Below are positions 44,526-52,699 of a stretch of DNA of 64,000 nucleotides, piece after piece. Positions within the stretch are counted from its first letter, which is position 1; every line of letters begins with the position of its first letter. A program made the position numbers and the translations under genes. The notes under the pieces were generated by a model. It searched no databases. It was not told where the DNA came from and saw nothing but the letters and a program-made list of their open reading frames with translations. This stretch comes from Shewanella sp. OPT22 (GTDB lineage: Bacteria > Pseudomonadota > Gammaproteobacteria > Enterobacterales > Shewanellaceae): the NCBI RefSeq assembly GCF_004168585.1, contig NZ_PGVH01000042.1, forward strand, positions 1 through 64,000, written 5' to 3'.

Positions 44526-45160
44526 ACGTCGACCCTGAAATAGTTCTTAACGAGTTATTAGATAGTGCAACCAAAAGAACGCAATCAGCACTTAAAATTT
44601 TGAACAGCATTTTAGAAAAACAAGCAACAACTGAGCTGAAAGACTTTTCTTACGCTACGATCGGTAAGCTATCAGCACAAGCAGGCGGCCCATCAACTCA
44701 AACCATTAGGAATAGAACAGGAAAGCATTTTCAGCAGCTTATCTCTGCTTGGGCTACTTTTGCTGGCACCACAACAAAAAAGCCTCTTTCTGTCAGGCAA
44801 AAGCAGCAGTTAAACGGCAACGACCAGCAAGTATTAGATGCTATAAGCGATCCTGTATTGAAAGCAGTTGTTGGAACCATCATTGCTGAACGAAATCGTT
44901 TTCGTGATCAGCTTAATGTACTAAAAAGCCAAACAGAACTGTTTTTAGACAAAACCAAGAGTCATAACCCCGAACCCAAATCAAGCCATGCTGTATTAAC
45001 CCCAATGGAAATCGAAGCATTACAGCAGGCAACATCTGAGAGTTTTGCAAAAAGGATGAACTGGACTGTCAAGCCAACAGGACAGGTTTTAGACTCTGAA
45101 GGAAATGAAATTTATCAACGAGGCTACTGGAATGCACTGAACAAAGTCATAACACATTGA
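44522..45160 (+). CDS. gmtX: Gamma-mobile-trio protein GmtX
   Basis: A 212-residue protein, third gene of the trio. It overlaps gmtZ by four bases (ATGA). The N-terminal half has a helix-turn-helix-like segment (YATIGKLSAQAGGPSTQTIRNR), the rest is helical. The family is defined by its position in the trio and its role is unknown. It may be a DNA-binding accessory factor, by inference. Confidence 0.75.
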   Translation: MNVDPEIVLNELLDSATKRTQSALKILNSILEKQATTELKDFSYATIGKLSAQAGGPSTQTIRNRTGKHFQQLISAWATFAGTTTKKPLSVRQKQQLNGNDQQVLDAISDPVLKAVVGTIIAERNRFRDQLNVLKSQTELFLDKTKSHNPEPKSSHAVLTPMEIEALQQATSESFAKRMNWTVKPTGQVLDSEGNEIYQRGYWNALNKVITH

Positions 45161-45266
45161 AATATTGCAATATTACTTGCTATAAATTAAGTGCGTTCGT
45201 AATATATATTTTCAATGGTTTAACATACCATAACCCCTAATTTTTGAACTTACTCGTATCTGTATT

Positions 45267-46376
45267 ATGGCTAATAATAAAAACCAACATTATGTTCCGA
45301 AATGTTACCTAAAAGCGTTTACCCTAGATTCAGATGGCAAGGCCATCAATGTTTACAATATTGACAGAAAAAAATTAATCCCCTTAGCACCAGTTAAAAA
45401 CCAGTGCTCTAGAGATTATTTTTATGGGAAAGATGAAAAACTAGAAGATGCTATTCAGTTTTTAGAACAGTCATATGGAATTGCTTTATCTGAACTCCTC
45501 CAAACTCCTACTAAATTTTGTGAACATCACAAGATCGTATTGAAGCGCTTTTGGTTATTCCAATATTTACGAACTGAAGCCTCATCATTACGTGCGATGG
45601 AAATGTCAGAAGGTATAGGTAAATATGCGGGGCTGAGTGCAGAAGAATTTAATTTAGGTATCAAAGATGCTGTTAATATCAGTATGCATAACTATGCTGA
45701 ATGTATGCAGATAGTTGATGATTTAAAAGTTTGCCTAATCAAAAATCATACGGATTTACCATTTATCACATCTGATGATCCAGCTGTTCTTTCGAATAGG
45801 TGGCATTTGAATGACGTAAGAGCAAAATATTTTTCTTTTGGCTTAAAAGCATCAGGAAATTTATTATTTCTTCCTCTAACGCCACAACTTATGTGTCTAG
45901 CCTATGATGGTGATATATATAGCATTAAACACAAGAAAGGTTGGATCGAAATTCGTAATAAAAATGATGTTAAGTACTTTAATGAACATCAAATTTTAAA
46001 CTGTAGGGCAAACTTATTTCTAAAAGAAAAGAGACATGCTGCTTTTTTACATGAGTCATATGAAGCAATTCAATCAAGCCGTAATCCTGTCAGACATAAA
46101 ATGAATTACGCTATTTTTGACAGAGCTGAAGGAGAATATAAGAGGTATAAGTGTATTGAGTTTAACGAAGAAAATGCTCAAAAATATGAAGACGTAATAA
46201 TTCATTCTGAAACTATTCATCATCAGCCGACATCATGGCCTAGCATCATACAATGGAGAGATAGAGGTTCTGTATATACAGACGGATCTCGTGCAGGATA
46301 TGTAAGGCGGCCTTTTACGAAAAATACAGGGAGCAAGTTCTACAAAGAAGCAATTCGTACCACCAAATTCGTGTAA
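45267..46376 (+). CDS. DUF4238 protein, probable island cargo
   Basis: A 369-residue DUF4238 protein. The family start KNQHYVPKCYLKAFT is unmistakable, followed by SRDYFYGKDEKLEDAIQFLE and FITSDDPAVLSNRW. The function is not established; such genes are frequent in mobile and defence islands, which is what its place after the gmt trio suggests. No membrane segment or signal peptide. It converges on the resolvase gene, seven bases away. Confidence 0.8.
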   Translation: MANNKNQHYVPKCYLKAFTLDSDGKAINVYNIDRKKLIPLAPVKNQCSRDYFYGKDEKLEDAIQFLEQSYGIALSELLQTPTKFCEHHKIVLKRFWLFQYLRTEASSLRAMEMSEGIGKYAGLSAEEFNLGIKDAVNISMHNYAECMQIVDDLKVCLIKNHTDLPFITSDDPAVLSNRWHLNDVRAKYFSFGLKASGNLLFLPLTPQLMCLAYDGDIYSIKHKKGWIEIRNKNDVKYFNEHQILNCRANLFLKEKRHAAFLHESYEAIQSSRNPVRHKMNYAIFDRAEGEYKRYKCIEFNEENAQKYEDVIIHSETIHHQPTSWPSIIQWRDRGSVYTDGSRAGYVRRPFTKNTGSKFYKEAIRTTKFV

Positions 46377-46382
46377 GTATAT

Positions 46383-46922
46383 TCAGATTAGCTTATGTAA
46401 GCTGCTTCTTGAAATATTTAAAACTCTGGCAACCTCAGATTTATTATGTATTTGAGAATAAAGCTCCTTAGCTTTTTCTTTAATTGAGTTATCTAGCGGT
46501 TTGCGTCCTTTGTATTTCCCAGCCTTTTTAGCCGCAGCGATACCTTCTAATTGTCTCTCTTTTCGAATATTTAGCTCGAATTCGGCAAAGACAGCAAGCA
46601 TATCAAGAAATGCTCTACCGCTTGCTGAAGCTGTATCTATGGATTGCTCCAATACTGACAGGTGTACTTTCAGCGAATGAAGTTTCGCCATTAATAACTT
46701 AAGATCGAGGACTGAACGTGAAATGCGGTCAATTCTTGTGATTACGATGGCATCGTCTTCTCGAACATATTCAAGTAGCTGAATGAGTCCAGTACGTTTA
46801 GTGTTCGAAGCACTGGCCTTATCTGAAAACACCTTAGTACAGCCTGCGGCTTTTAAAGCACATACTTGTATATTAAGAGATTGATCTTCTGAGGAAACCC
46901 GTGCATAACCAACTTTACTCAT
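46383..46922 (-). CDS. Serine resolvase/invertase (TniR-like)
   Basis: A 179-residue serine recombinase of the resolvase/invertase family. Catalytic serine in VGYARVSSEDQSLN, with IVITRIDRISRSVLDL, LDMLAVFAEFE and a C-terminal helix-turn-helix (NKSEVARVLNISRSSLHKLI). It resolves cointegrates or inverts DNA. ATG at 46922 (MSKVGYARVS) is chosen over a longer frame. It is divergent from a truncated TniA-like gene, as tniR-type resolvases accompany Tn5053/Tn402-type transposons. Confidence 0.88.
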   Translation of the reverse strand: MSKVGYARVSSEDQSLNIQVCALKAAGCTKVFSDKASASNTKRTGLIQLLEYVREDDAIVITRIDRISRSVLDLKLLMAKLHSLKVHLSVLEQSIDTASASGRAFLDMLAVFAEFELNIRKERQLEGIAAAKKAGKYKGRKPLDNSIKEKAKELYSQIHNKSEVARVLNISRSSLHKLI

Positions 46923-46978
46923 CTTTAATGTCCAAATAGCCTCTAGAGCTAGCAAACATATTGTCGATTAATACTGAA

Positions 46979-47014
46979 AACAACCTTATTAATACAGTTT
47001 AATGTAAGGTTGTT
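46979..47014. promoter_or_regulatory. Inverted repeat in the resolvase/tniA gap
   Basis: AACAACCTTA and TAAGGTTGTT, perfect ten-base arms with a 16-base centre, lie between the divergent starts. This is a plausible resolvase binding subsite (res) or a shared operator. Confidence 0.5.
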
Positions 47015-47061
47015 AGGTGTATTTTGGGGTGTACTCTAAAAACACATTAAAGATTTAAGTT

Positions 47062-47814
47062 ATGAATTTTCATGATATGGGCTATGGCTTAGTTAAAAAA
47101 ATTAAAAATCAACAGCCTACTTATTTTCGAGTCGTTTCATCCAATGAAGAACAAGTTATTTTGGAAGATTTACGCAGTGGTGCAACACTTAAATTATTAC
47201 CAGAAAATCTAAATAACTTCGTCAAAGATGGAGGTTTGAAACCAATACCGTATGAAGAGTTTCCTAAAACATTACGCCTTCGCATCAATGATCTAACTAT
47301 ATCTAGCAAGAGAGCTAAATACTGCCGCTTCACTCCTAAATTATCCAGCCTAGAAAAAAAGAAAGAAGAGAAAAAGTCGGAATACCAACAAGAAGGTGAG
47401 CGCAGATATGCTTATGTTTTAGGTGTATATGAGGGAGAGATCAAAGCTTATACTGAAAAGTGGTTAGCGCCTTACTTAAAAATGAAAGCAGATGAGCTAC
47501 AAGATGATAAGCCTCCAGCTTGGAGGACGTTAGTGCGCTGGGTTTCTATATATGAAAAAAGTAACTATTCAAAATCAAGCCTGATCCCAAGAAAAGAAAA
47601 GTCAGGGAACAGAACCTCTAGACTCCCAAGTGAGCTTCTTCATTTAATAGACGAAATTACGGATAAGTATTCTTATACGAGCTATAAAACACTTGCTGGA
47701 GTTTACAGAGAGCTGAAACAGAATGTAGAAGCCCTAAATGATGATAGGGCGAAAAGTGGACTTTCACCTATCAAAGTTTGTTCGTACAGGGTTTTTCAAA
47801 CACGTTTCAGATAA
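47062..47814 (+). pseudogene. TniA/TnsB-type transposase, N-terminal fragment only
   Basis: A 250-residue open frame resembling only the N-terminal DNA-binding part of TniA/TnsB transposases. It shows a small beta domain (residues 1-75), YAYVLGVYEGEIKAYTEKW, a helix-turn-helix-like PAWRTLVRWVSIYEKS, then helices ending in SYRVFQTRF, where intact members (about 550-600 residues) continue into the DDE catalytic domain. The stop at 47812-47814 removes the whole catalytic core. Either a relic or a domesticated end-binding protein that could repress transposition; the sequence alone cannot tell. Confidence 0.65.
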
Positions 47815-47918
47815 CCATAGTTCAATTAAGTTTACTTTTACCCCAAGAATAATTAAAAATTTCTCTGTTGTCGGCAAAGACATATCGTATGTAACACTTC
47901 CGTTTATCATCATAAATA

Positions 47919-48524
47919 ATGATAATATCAATCGCATTAGACTTTAATCAACATGGATGTATCATATTGAGAGCATTAGAATTAATCGAAAAGAAATACC
48001 GTGACACTTCAATAACACATAAAAAATACATCAAACGTTTAAATGATTACATTACAACTTTATTAACGAATGGCAGGATTATAGAAGCTAAGTATTTTTT
48101 TAGTGAGCTACAGACCCTAAGTTCAGAGCATAAGAACACACTCTTGCTTGGATACAAGATTGCCATTAAGACATTTGATTCAGAGAGTATCCTCCACTAT
48201 GACAAAAAGTTGGTCGATCTCGATTATAACTTTGAAGAGCTCGTCTGGATTAGACTTCAATATTATTATTCTGTAAATAATAGAGACGGAATTGTGAATT
48301 GTGCGCAACACTTGTTGTCAAAAAGTACTAAATTAGAGACTGATAAACTCCAGTTTTTTACAGATATTATTCTTAATAATCATGAGTTAGAAGTATTTAA
48401 AGCCTTCAACAAATATTTATATAGGGTGAAGCTAAAAGTTATTCCTTCATTTGACGCAAAAGTAAAATTTATAGCCTATCAAAAGCTTGTTGACATTGTT
48501 GTTAGGATCAAAATTACAAAATGA
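47919..48524 (+). CDS. Helical repeat-like protein, partner of the HEPN gene
   Basis: A 201-residue protein of unknown family, almost wholly helical, with a TPR-like alternation (LIEKKYRDTSITHKKYIKRL; VWIRLQYYYSVNNRDGIVN). It has no signal peptide. It overlaps the following HEPN gene by four bases (ATGA), so the two are translationally coupled and probably work together. The ATG at 47919 has only a weak ribosome binding site. Confidence 0.6.
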   Translation: MIISIALDFNQHGCIILRALELIEKKYRDTSITHKKYIKRLNDYITTLLTNGRIIEAKYFFSELQTLSSEHKNTLLLGYKIAIKTFDSESILHYDKKLVDLDYNFEELVWIRLQYYYSVNNRDGIVNCAQHLLSKSTKLETDKLQFFTDIILNNHELEVFKAFNKYLYRVKLKVIPSFDAKVKFIAYQKLVDIVVRIKITK

Positions 48525-49513
48525 CGAATTATTTAATACTTAAGCTCCTAGATAGTCAAAGTATCTACCTTCCTACGACTCATGTTTACAAAAATGTTGA
48601 GTTGAGATCGTATTCTGCTGATAACGACTATGAAATTAAAGTGCTAATGGAGTCAGCTGAACAGGAGCATCTAGATTTTAGTAAATATCAATACTCTGCA
48701 CGAATTGCTACGATTGTGAAAAGTGAGAATGATTTTGACGCATTAAACTTATCAGAAGACCGCTTTTCAGAAGTACTCGATATGAAGTACAGGGAAGCAC
48801 CGCTTTCAAATTATAAGTTATCACCCATTGGATATATCAAAAACCTAGATTCTGGAAAAATTACTCCACTCCAAAATGAGGAGCTCAAACCATCCATCTC
48901 CTTCTTTACTAACAGAGGTGATATTCAACCTTTTGATTCAACGAACTTTATACTTAACACTAATACAGAACTAACTGAGCGCTATCGTAGATCACTTCAT
49001 TGGTCTAGGAACAGTCGAAATGAAACAAACAAGCAACTAAAAATACTGTTTAATTGGTTTGCTCTTGAAGCATTATTGAAAGAATCTGAAATAGATAATA
49101 TCAATGGGATTATTAGATGGTTTTTAGGGTTTCCTAATGGTAAAAAAAGAAATGAGCTATCACAAAATTTGCTAAGACAATTAAGCTCTCACAAAAGCTA
49201 TACTCAATGGAATAAGTCGTTACCCCAGTTCATAGACAATATCAGAAAGTTTCGAAACGAATCAGTTCACTCTGGCTTTAGATCTGGAGACTTCACAAGT
49301 GAAGAATTAAAATTTTATAGTCAAATAACACAATTTTGTACGGCACAGTGCCAAGATGCTGTACTTTCAGCAATTTTAAATAATATTGAAACTGTTCCTG
49401 AATTTAAAAGCTACCTTACTTGTATTTTTGAAGAAACTTGTAATGTAAATCACATTCATGGAACGATTATACATCGATTGGATAATTGTGTAGTTAACTC
49501 ATTAGTAAAGTGA
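48521..49513 (+). CDS. HEPN-domain protein (putative RNase)
   Basis: A 330-residue protein. The C-terminal third looks like an ApeA/HEPN-type domain: helices around residues 170-240 followed by RKFRNESVHSGFR, in which R245-N246...H250 is the RNxxxH motif of HEPN ribonucleases. The N-terminal half is strand-rich and may be the sensor. HEPN proteins are common effectors in toxin-antitoxin and anti-phage modules; here the coupled upstream gene could be sensor or antidote. Function is inferred from the motif and island setting. Confidence 0.7.
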   Translation: MTNYLILKLLDSQSIYLPTTHVYKNVELRSYSADNDYEIKVLMESAEQEHLDFSKYQYSARIATIVKSENDFDALNLSEDRFSEVLDMKYREAPLSNYKLSPIGYIKNLDSGKITPLQNEELKPSISFFTNRGDIQPFDSTNFILNTNTELTERYRRSLHWSRNSRNETNKQLKILFNWFALEALLKESEIDNINGIIRWFLGFPNGKKRNELSQNLLRQLSSHKSYTQWNKSLPQFIDNIRKFRNESVHSGFRSGDFTSEELKFYSQITQFCTAQCQDAVLSAILNNIETVPEFKSYLTCIFEETCNVNHIHGTIIHRLDNCVVNSLVK

Positions 49514-49609
49514 GATTAATCTATAGTACTAATGAAAATACCAATACAAGTAATTGTTTTAAAGAAACAAATAGGTATTGGTATATCATGCAGCTATTAA
49601 TTTATAAAA

Positions 49610-49701
49610 TGACAAATTTCACCCACAAAGTGACAAATTAAACCCATAACCTGTCATAAATCACATCATAAGATGACAAATTAAACCCATAAGGTGGTGA
49701 T
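49610..49701 (+). repeat. Four 21-22 bp tandem repeats, TGACAAATTAA core
   Basis: Units begin at 49610, 49631, 49652 and 49674. Units 1, 2 and 4 read TGACAAATTaaACCCAtAA; unit 3 is a variant beginning TGTCATAAATC. The core resembles the TnsB/TniA-binding repeats at the ends of Tn5053- and type V-K-related transposons. With the resolvase and tniA fragment nearby, this is probably one end of a decayed TniA-type transposon. Spacers do not vary as in a CRISPR array. Confidence 0.7.
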
Positions 49702-49793
49702 AATCAATAATTGAGTAAGCGTCTCGTCTTATTGTTATATAGCCACCTTTTGCCTCAAACCTTTATAGGTTTCAATGAGCTAAACTCAAACCA

Positions 49794-50003
49794 TTACCGT
49801 CATACTCGCGAAGGCGAGTGTCCAGCGCCTTGCCTTATGGATGTGAAGCATCACTTTTCGTGTTCAAACAGCAAAATTTCTGCGAAGTTTATAAAGTCGT
49901 GGTATTGCATACCACACCGCCAAAAGGGGAGCTCTCCTTTTGAATCCCCTGAGCCGCCCGAACGAAGCTGAGCGTTTCAGATATGATTGAATAAATGACT
50001 AAC
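49794..50003 (-). repeat. Structured interspersed repeat, copy 2 (inverted)
   Basis: Reverse-complement partner of 3733-3956, 210 bp. The hairpin GTGGTAT-tgc-ATACCAC at 49899-49915 replaces GTGGAGT/ACTCCAC of copy 1 with matching changes on both arms, and AAAAGGAGAGCTCCCCTTTT on the minus strand forms the second stem. A chance plus-strand open frame across it is not a gene. Confidence 0.8.
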
Positions 50004-50138
50004 GCCCTAGATGGTACATCTGATAGGCAGGACGCCTGAATGTCGTGAAGCACATGGATGTGCGAGAACGACCATGTACCACTGAGACTAGCCTGACACC
50101 CATGTCAGGCTCGCGACATTTAATATTCAATCATATCT
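49979..50138. repeat. Cloverleaf-like palindromic cluster bounded by 14-bp inverted repeats
   Basis: Bounded by AGATATGATTGAAT (49979-49992) and ATTCAATCATATCT (50125-50138). Inside, AATGTCG (50039) can pair with CGACATT (50114), enclosing hairpins GCACAT/ATGTGC and AGCCTGACA-ccca-TGTCAGGCT (50090-50111). TGGTACAT (50012) and ATGTACCA (50074) form an alternative stem. No gene is evident. Confidence 0.65.
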
Positions 50139-50735
50139 TCAACAGCTTCGACGGAAAAGTTGTAGCCCGTTAGGTCATTTGAATTTTTCTGGCAAGGTTT
50201 TGCCCCAAAGTGAGTCAGTAACGCCCATTCGTTGCAATACTATTTCTAATGTCTACTCGTTCAAAATAATGTTCTTTCGACAGTCTCTTTTTTGACAAAT
50301 CAGACCTAATGATTAACTGTTATAGTGGTTAGTGCTATAAATTTGCATCAAGTGCTGTTGTGGTGAAAATCATCATTTATTAACTAACTAAATTCAGCAG
50401 TTTTTCGTAAGATAATATGTTCTTTTGTGCTGTTAGCGGTGATTTTACTCGAAGTCACTTTTAGAGTTGCATGCAAGATACGTTATGGTAAATAGGAATG
50501 ATGTATTTTTATTATATTGGTATTTGTTTTTTTCAGTATTTAGTGGCGGAGATAAAGTTTATGTTAAAGACTTAGTATCTCTAAAGTCGTAGCAAAGTTG
50601 TAGTAATTTCAACCTAAAATGTTAATTAAATGTAAAAATAAAGTGACTGTGTTAGAGGGTTCTGGTAAGGTTTTGATTGTAAGACATTATATTTTTGTTA
50701 AAAAACAATAAACTATTTAAGGGAATTAAATTGTT
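50139..50735. other. Intergenic stretch, no recognised gene
   Basis: About 600 bp of AT-rich sequence after the palindromic cluster. I see no supported open frame, repeat or RNA gene. The last part should contain the promoter of the following secreted-protein gene, which has AAGGGA 11 bases before its ATG. Confidence 0.5.
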
Positions 50736-51581
50736 ATGAAAAAGTTTATATTTGTGCTGATGTTTTTTTCATCACTTTTATGTAGTAAACAATCAGAAGG
50801 AGCTGATGTATTAACTCAATGTTCTACTTGCAACTACAGCTCAGATTATAAGGCTGTTGCAAAATATGTTGGTTTGCAAGAAGGAAAAACAAGAGCTGAA
50901 GTTTTTGTTTTGAATCCTGAGGATCGTGTTTTAAAAAAATATGCCATTGTTCATATAACTACAAGCGAACCAGGTATAAGGCCAATGACTCATGTGATTG
51001 AACAGTCATTGAATAGCAATGAGTTAGCTATAAAGTCACAACTGGATTCAATTTTTGACAATTTTGCCAGTGATTCATCAGGATATGTAGTACCTGTTAA
51101 TTTAGCAAATACTTCTTTAGATTTAATTGGAAGTAACAGAAACCAAGCTCTTGTAAAAAATCACTATAATAATAATATGTCTTTATCTACTAAAATAAAT
51201 ACATATGGTAGTGCCGCATTAAACCTTGCAGGTAAACTTCTTAACTTAAAATGGGTTGCAACTATCAAATTTTCAGATGGTTCATATGCAAACTTCCAAT
51301 TAACAGGATTAGATCACAACTCTGATTTTACATTGAAACTTATATCTGTTCATGATAGTGAAGGTGTTGAGCTTCCTTTAAATAAAAATCAATTATTAAC
51401 ATCTGGTGAAATATACGTACCAATAGAGAATTTTGAAGACTTTCAACAAGCCGGAAGCAGAGTTGGTGTCACCACTACTATTGTTGGGGGGGCTGGTGGT
51501 GCAGGAGGTTCTGGTGGCGGTCCGAGATGGATGATTTGTTCTGCAAACTCTTCAGGCGGAATTTCTTGTAAAGCTGTTTGA
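50736..51581 (+). CDS. Secreted protein of unknown function with glycine-rich tail
   Basis: A 281-residue protein with a signal peptide (MKKFIFVLMFFSSLLCSKQS, cleavage probably near residue 23). There is a CSTC motif early in the mature part. A flexible GGAGGAGGSGGG run precedes a short C-terminal segment with two cysteines (WMICSANSSGGISC). No family recognised. The paired cysteines at both ends suggest disulphides in the periplasm or outside the cell. It stands alone, followed by a strong terminator. Confidence 0.7.
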   Translation: MKKFIFVLMFFSSLLCSKQSEGADVLTQCSTCNYSSDYKAVAKYVGLQEGKTRAEVFVLNPEDRVLKKYAIVHITTSEPGIRPMTHVIEQSLNSNELAIKSQLDSIFDNFASDSSGYVVPVNLANTSLDLIGSNRNQALVKNHYNNNMSLSTKINTYGSAALNLAGKLLNLKWVATIKFSDGSYANFQLTGLDHNSDFTLKLISVHDSEGVELPLNKNQLLTSGEIYVPIENFEDFQQAGSRVGVTTTIVGGAGGAGGSGGGPRWMICSANSSGGISCKAV

Positions 51582-51603
51582 TATTTTAAATATTTATGAA
51601 ACA

Positions 51604-51632
51604 TTAAAGACGTGTTGTTTAACACGTCTTTA
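51604..51632. terminator. Terminator after the secreted-protein gene
   Basis: TTAAAGACGTGTT / AACACGTCTTTAA long perfect stem with a three-base loop, 22 bp after the stop codon. Confidence 0.8.
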
Positions 51633-51739
51633 ATGAGAATTGTTTTGGGTTGCCCTAAATTATTCAGAAAATAACTGTTAACCGAAGACAAATCCAATTA
51701 GTCAATTTGAAGTGACTTTATTTGTAGTAAGAGGGTGAA

Positions 51740-51955
51740 ATGGATATTAATATTAATTTGTTTGGAGAGTTCTTACTCTTTTGGATACCATTATCAACTA
51801 TATTGGTATATATTTTTGCAAGAAATAAAACTAAAAACTTAACAAAGGTTTTGTTTTTAGGTTTCTTTCTTTCATTTATTCCCCTATTTAGCTTAATCTA
51901 TATTATAGTGTGGTCTTTTAGACCAAAAATCAAACAAGAAATTACTACTTGTTAA
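51740..51955 (+). CDS. Small two-span membrane protein
   Basis: A 71-residue protein with two hydrophobic segments (FLLFWIPLSTILVYIFA; VLFLGFFLSFIPLFSLIYII) separated by a basic loop, ending in a basic tail. GAGGGTGAA precedes the ATG. Family unknown. Confidence 0.6.
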   Translation: MDININLFGEFLLFWIPLSTILVYIFARNKTKNLTKVLFLGFFLSFIPLFSLIYIIVWSFRPKIKQEITTC

Positions 51956-52699
51956 TAGAGTTGAAAGGTTGGTTATATGTTATTTCTAGTTTTATTGGAT
52001 TAGATATTACACTTCAATAAGGCCTAGTGACCACATAGCTGCAATAAGTGCCAACAAAATATCATTTACATAAAACATATTGGGTAAATGATATTTTGAT
52101 TTATGAAATGAGCTATTTAAATTCAGAAGCCCTTTAAAACAGGGCAAGATCACGAACACTATTTGAGCAGTTATTGTATTTAAATCAAACCTTCTTAGAG
52201 TTCTTTTTATACAGAGTAGCTAAGGTCACTTATGGTTTAGGTTTGATTTAAATCAATCTGTACATTAACTGCACATACGTGCTCTCACCCTGCCCTTTAA
52301 AACCGACTCATATTCAGGTTATCTGTTTACGATAAATTCCGTTGTGCGCATCTTTATTGTAAGTTCATGCAAGCCCTAAGTTGTATTTTTATGGCTAGCC
52401 GTGGATATCAGAAATTAGATGTTTATAATTGGGTTTTAGGGATACTATTTCTAATGCAACTCGTTGATATCATATTAAAGTCGAAACTCATTTATGTCCA
52501 ATTTCGAGTTAGTGACAGCTGACTCAGATATTACTCTAAGCAAGTTAAAGTCGTATTCCGTGACTACAGCAGTTTAATTATCTTCATTATTCAGTAAGCG
52601 CATAATTGACTTAAATCCTTTCTGGTTTCGTTGTGACTTTTAAATATGGAGTTGTTATTTATTAAAAGTCACACTTTGATATTAACGATTTCTCTGAAT
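51956..52699. other. Intergenic stretch with two strong hairpins
   Basis: No gene is supported in these 740 bp. AAAATATCATTTAC (52056-52069) and GTAAATGATATTTT (52084-52097) form a perfect 14-bp stem. GTGACTTTTAA (52633-52643) and TTAAAAGTCAC (52662-52672) form another, probably the terminator of the leftward PepSY gene. Confidence 0.55.

Noticed and set aside
49610..49701. Possible small CRISPR array
   Set aside because: The units are adjacent with no unique spacers of constant length, and no cas gene is nearby; transposon-end repeats fit better.
49711..49971. 86-codon plus-strand open frame
   Set aside because: It runs across the structured repeat, whose hairpins and second copy show non-coding conservation; no ribosome binding site.
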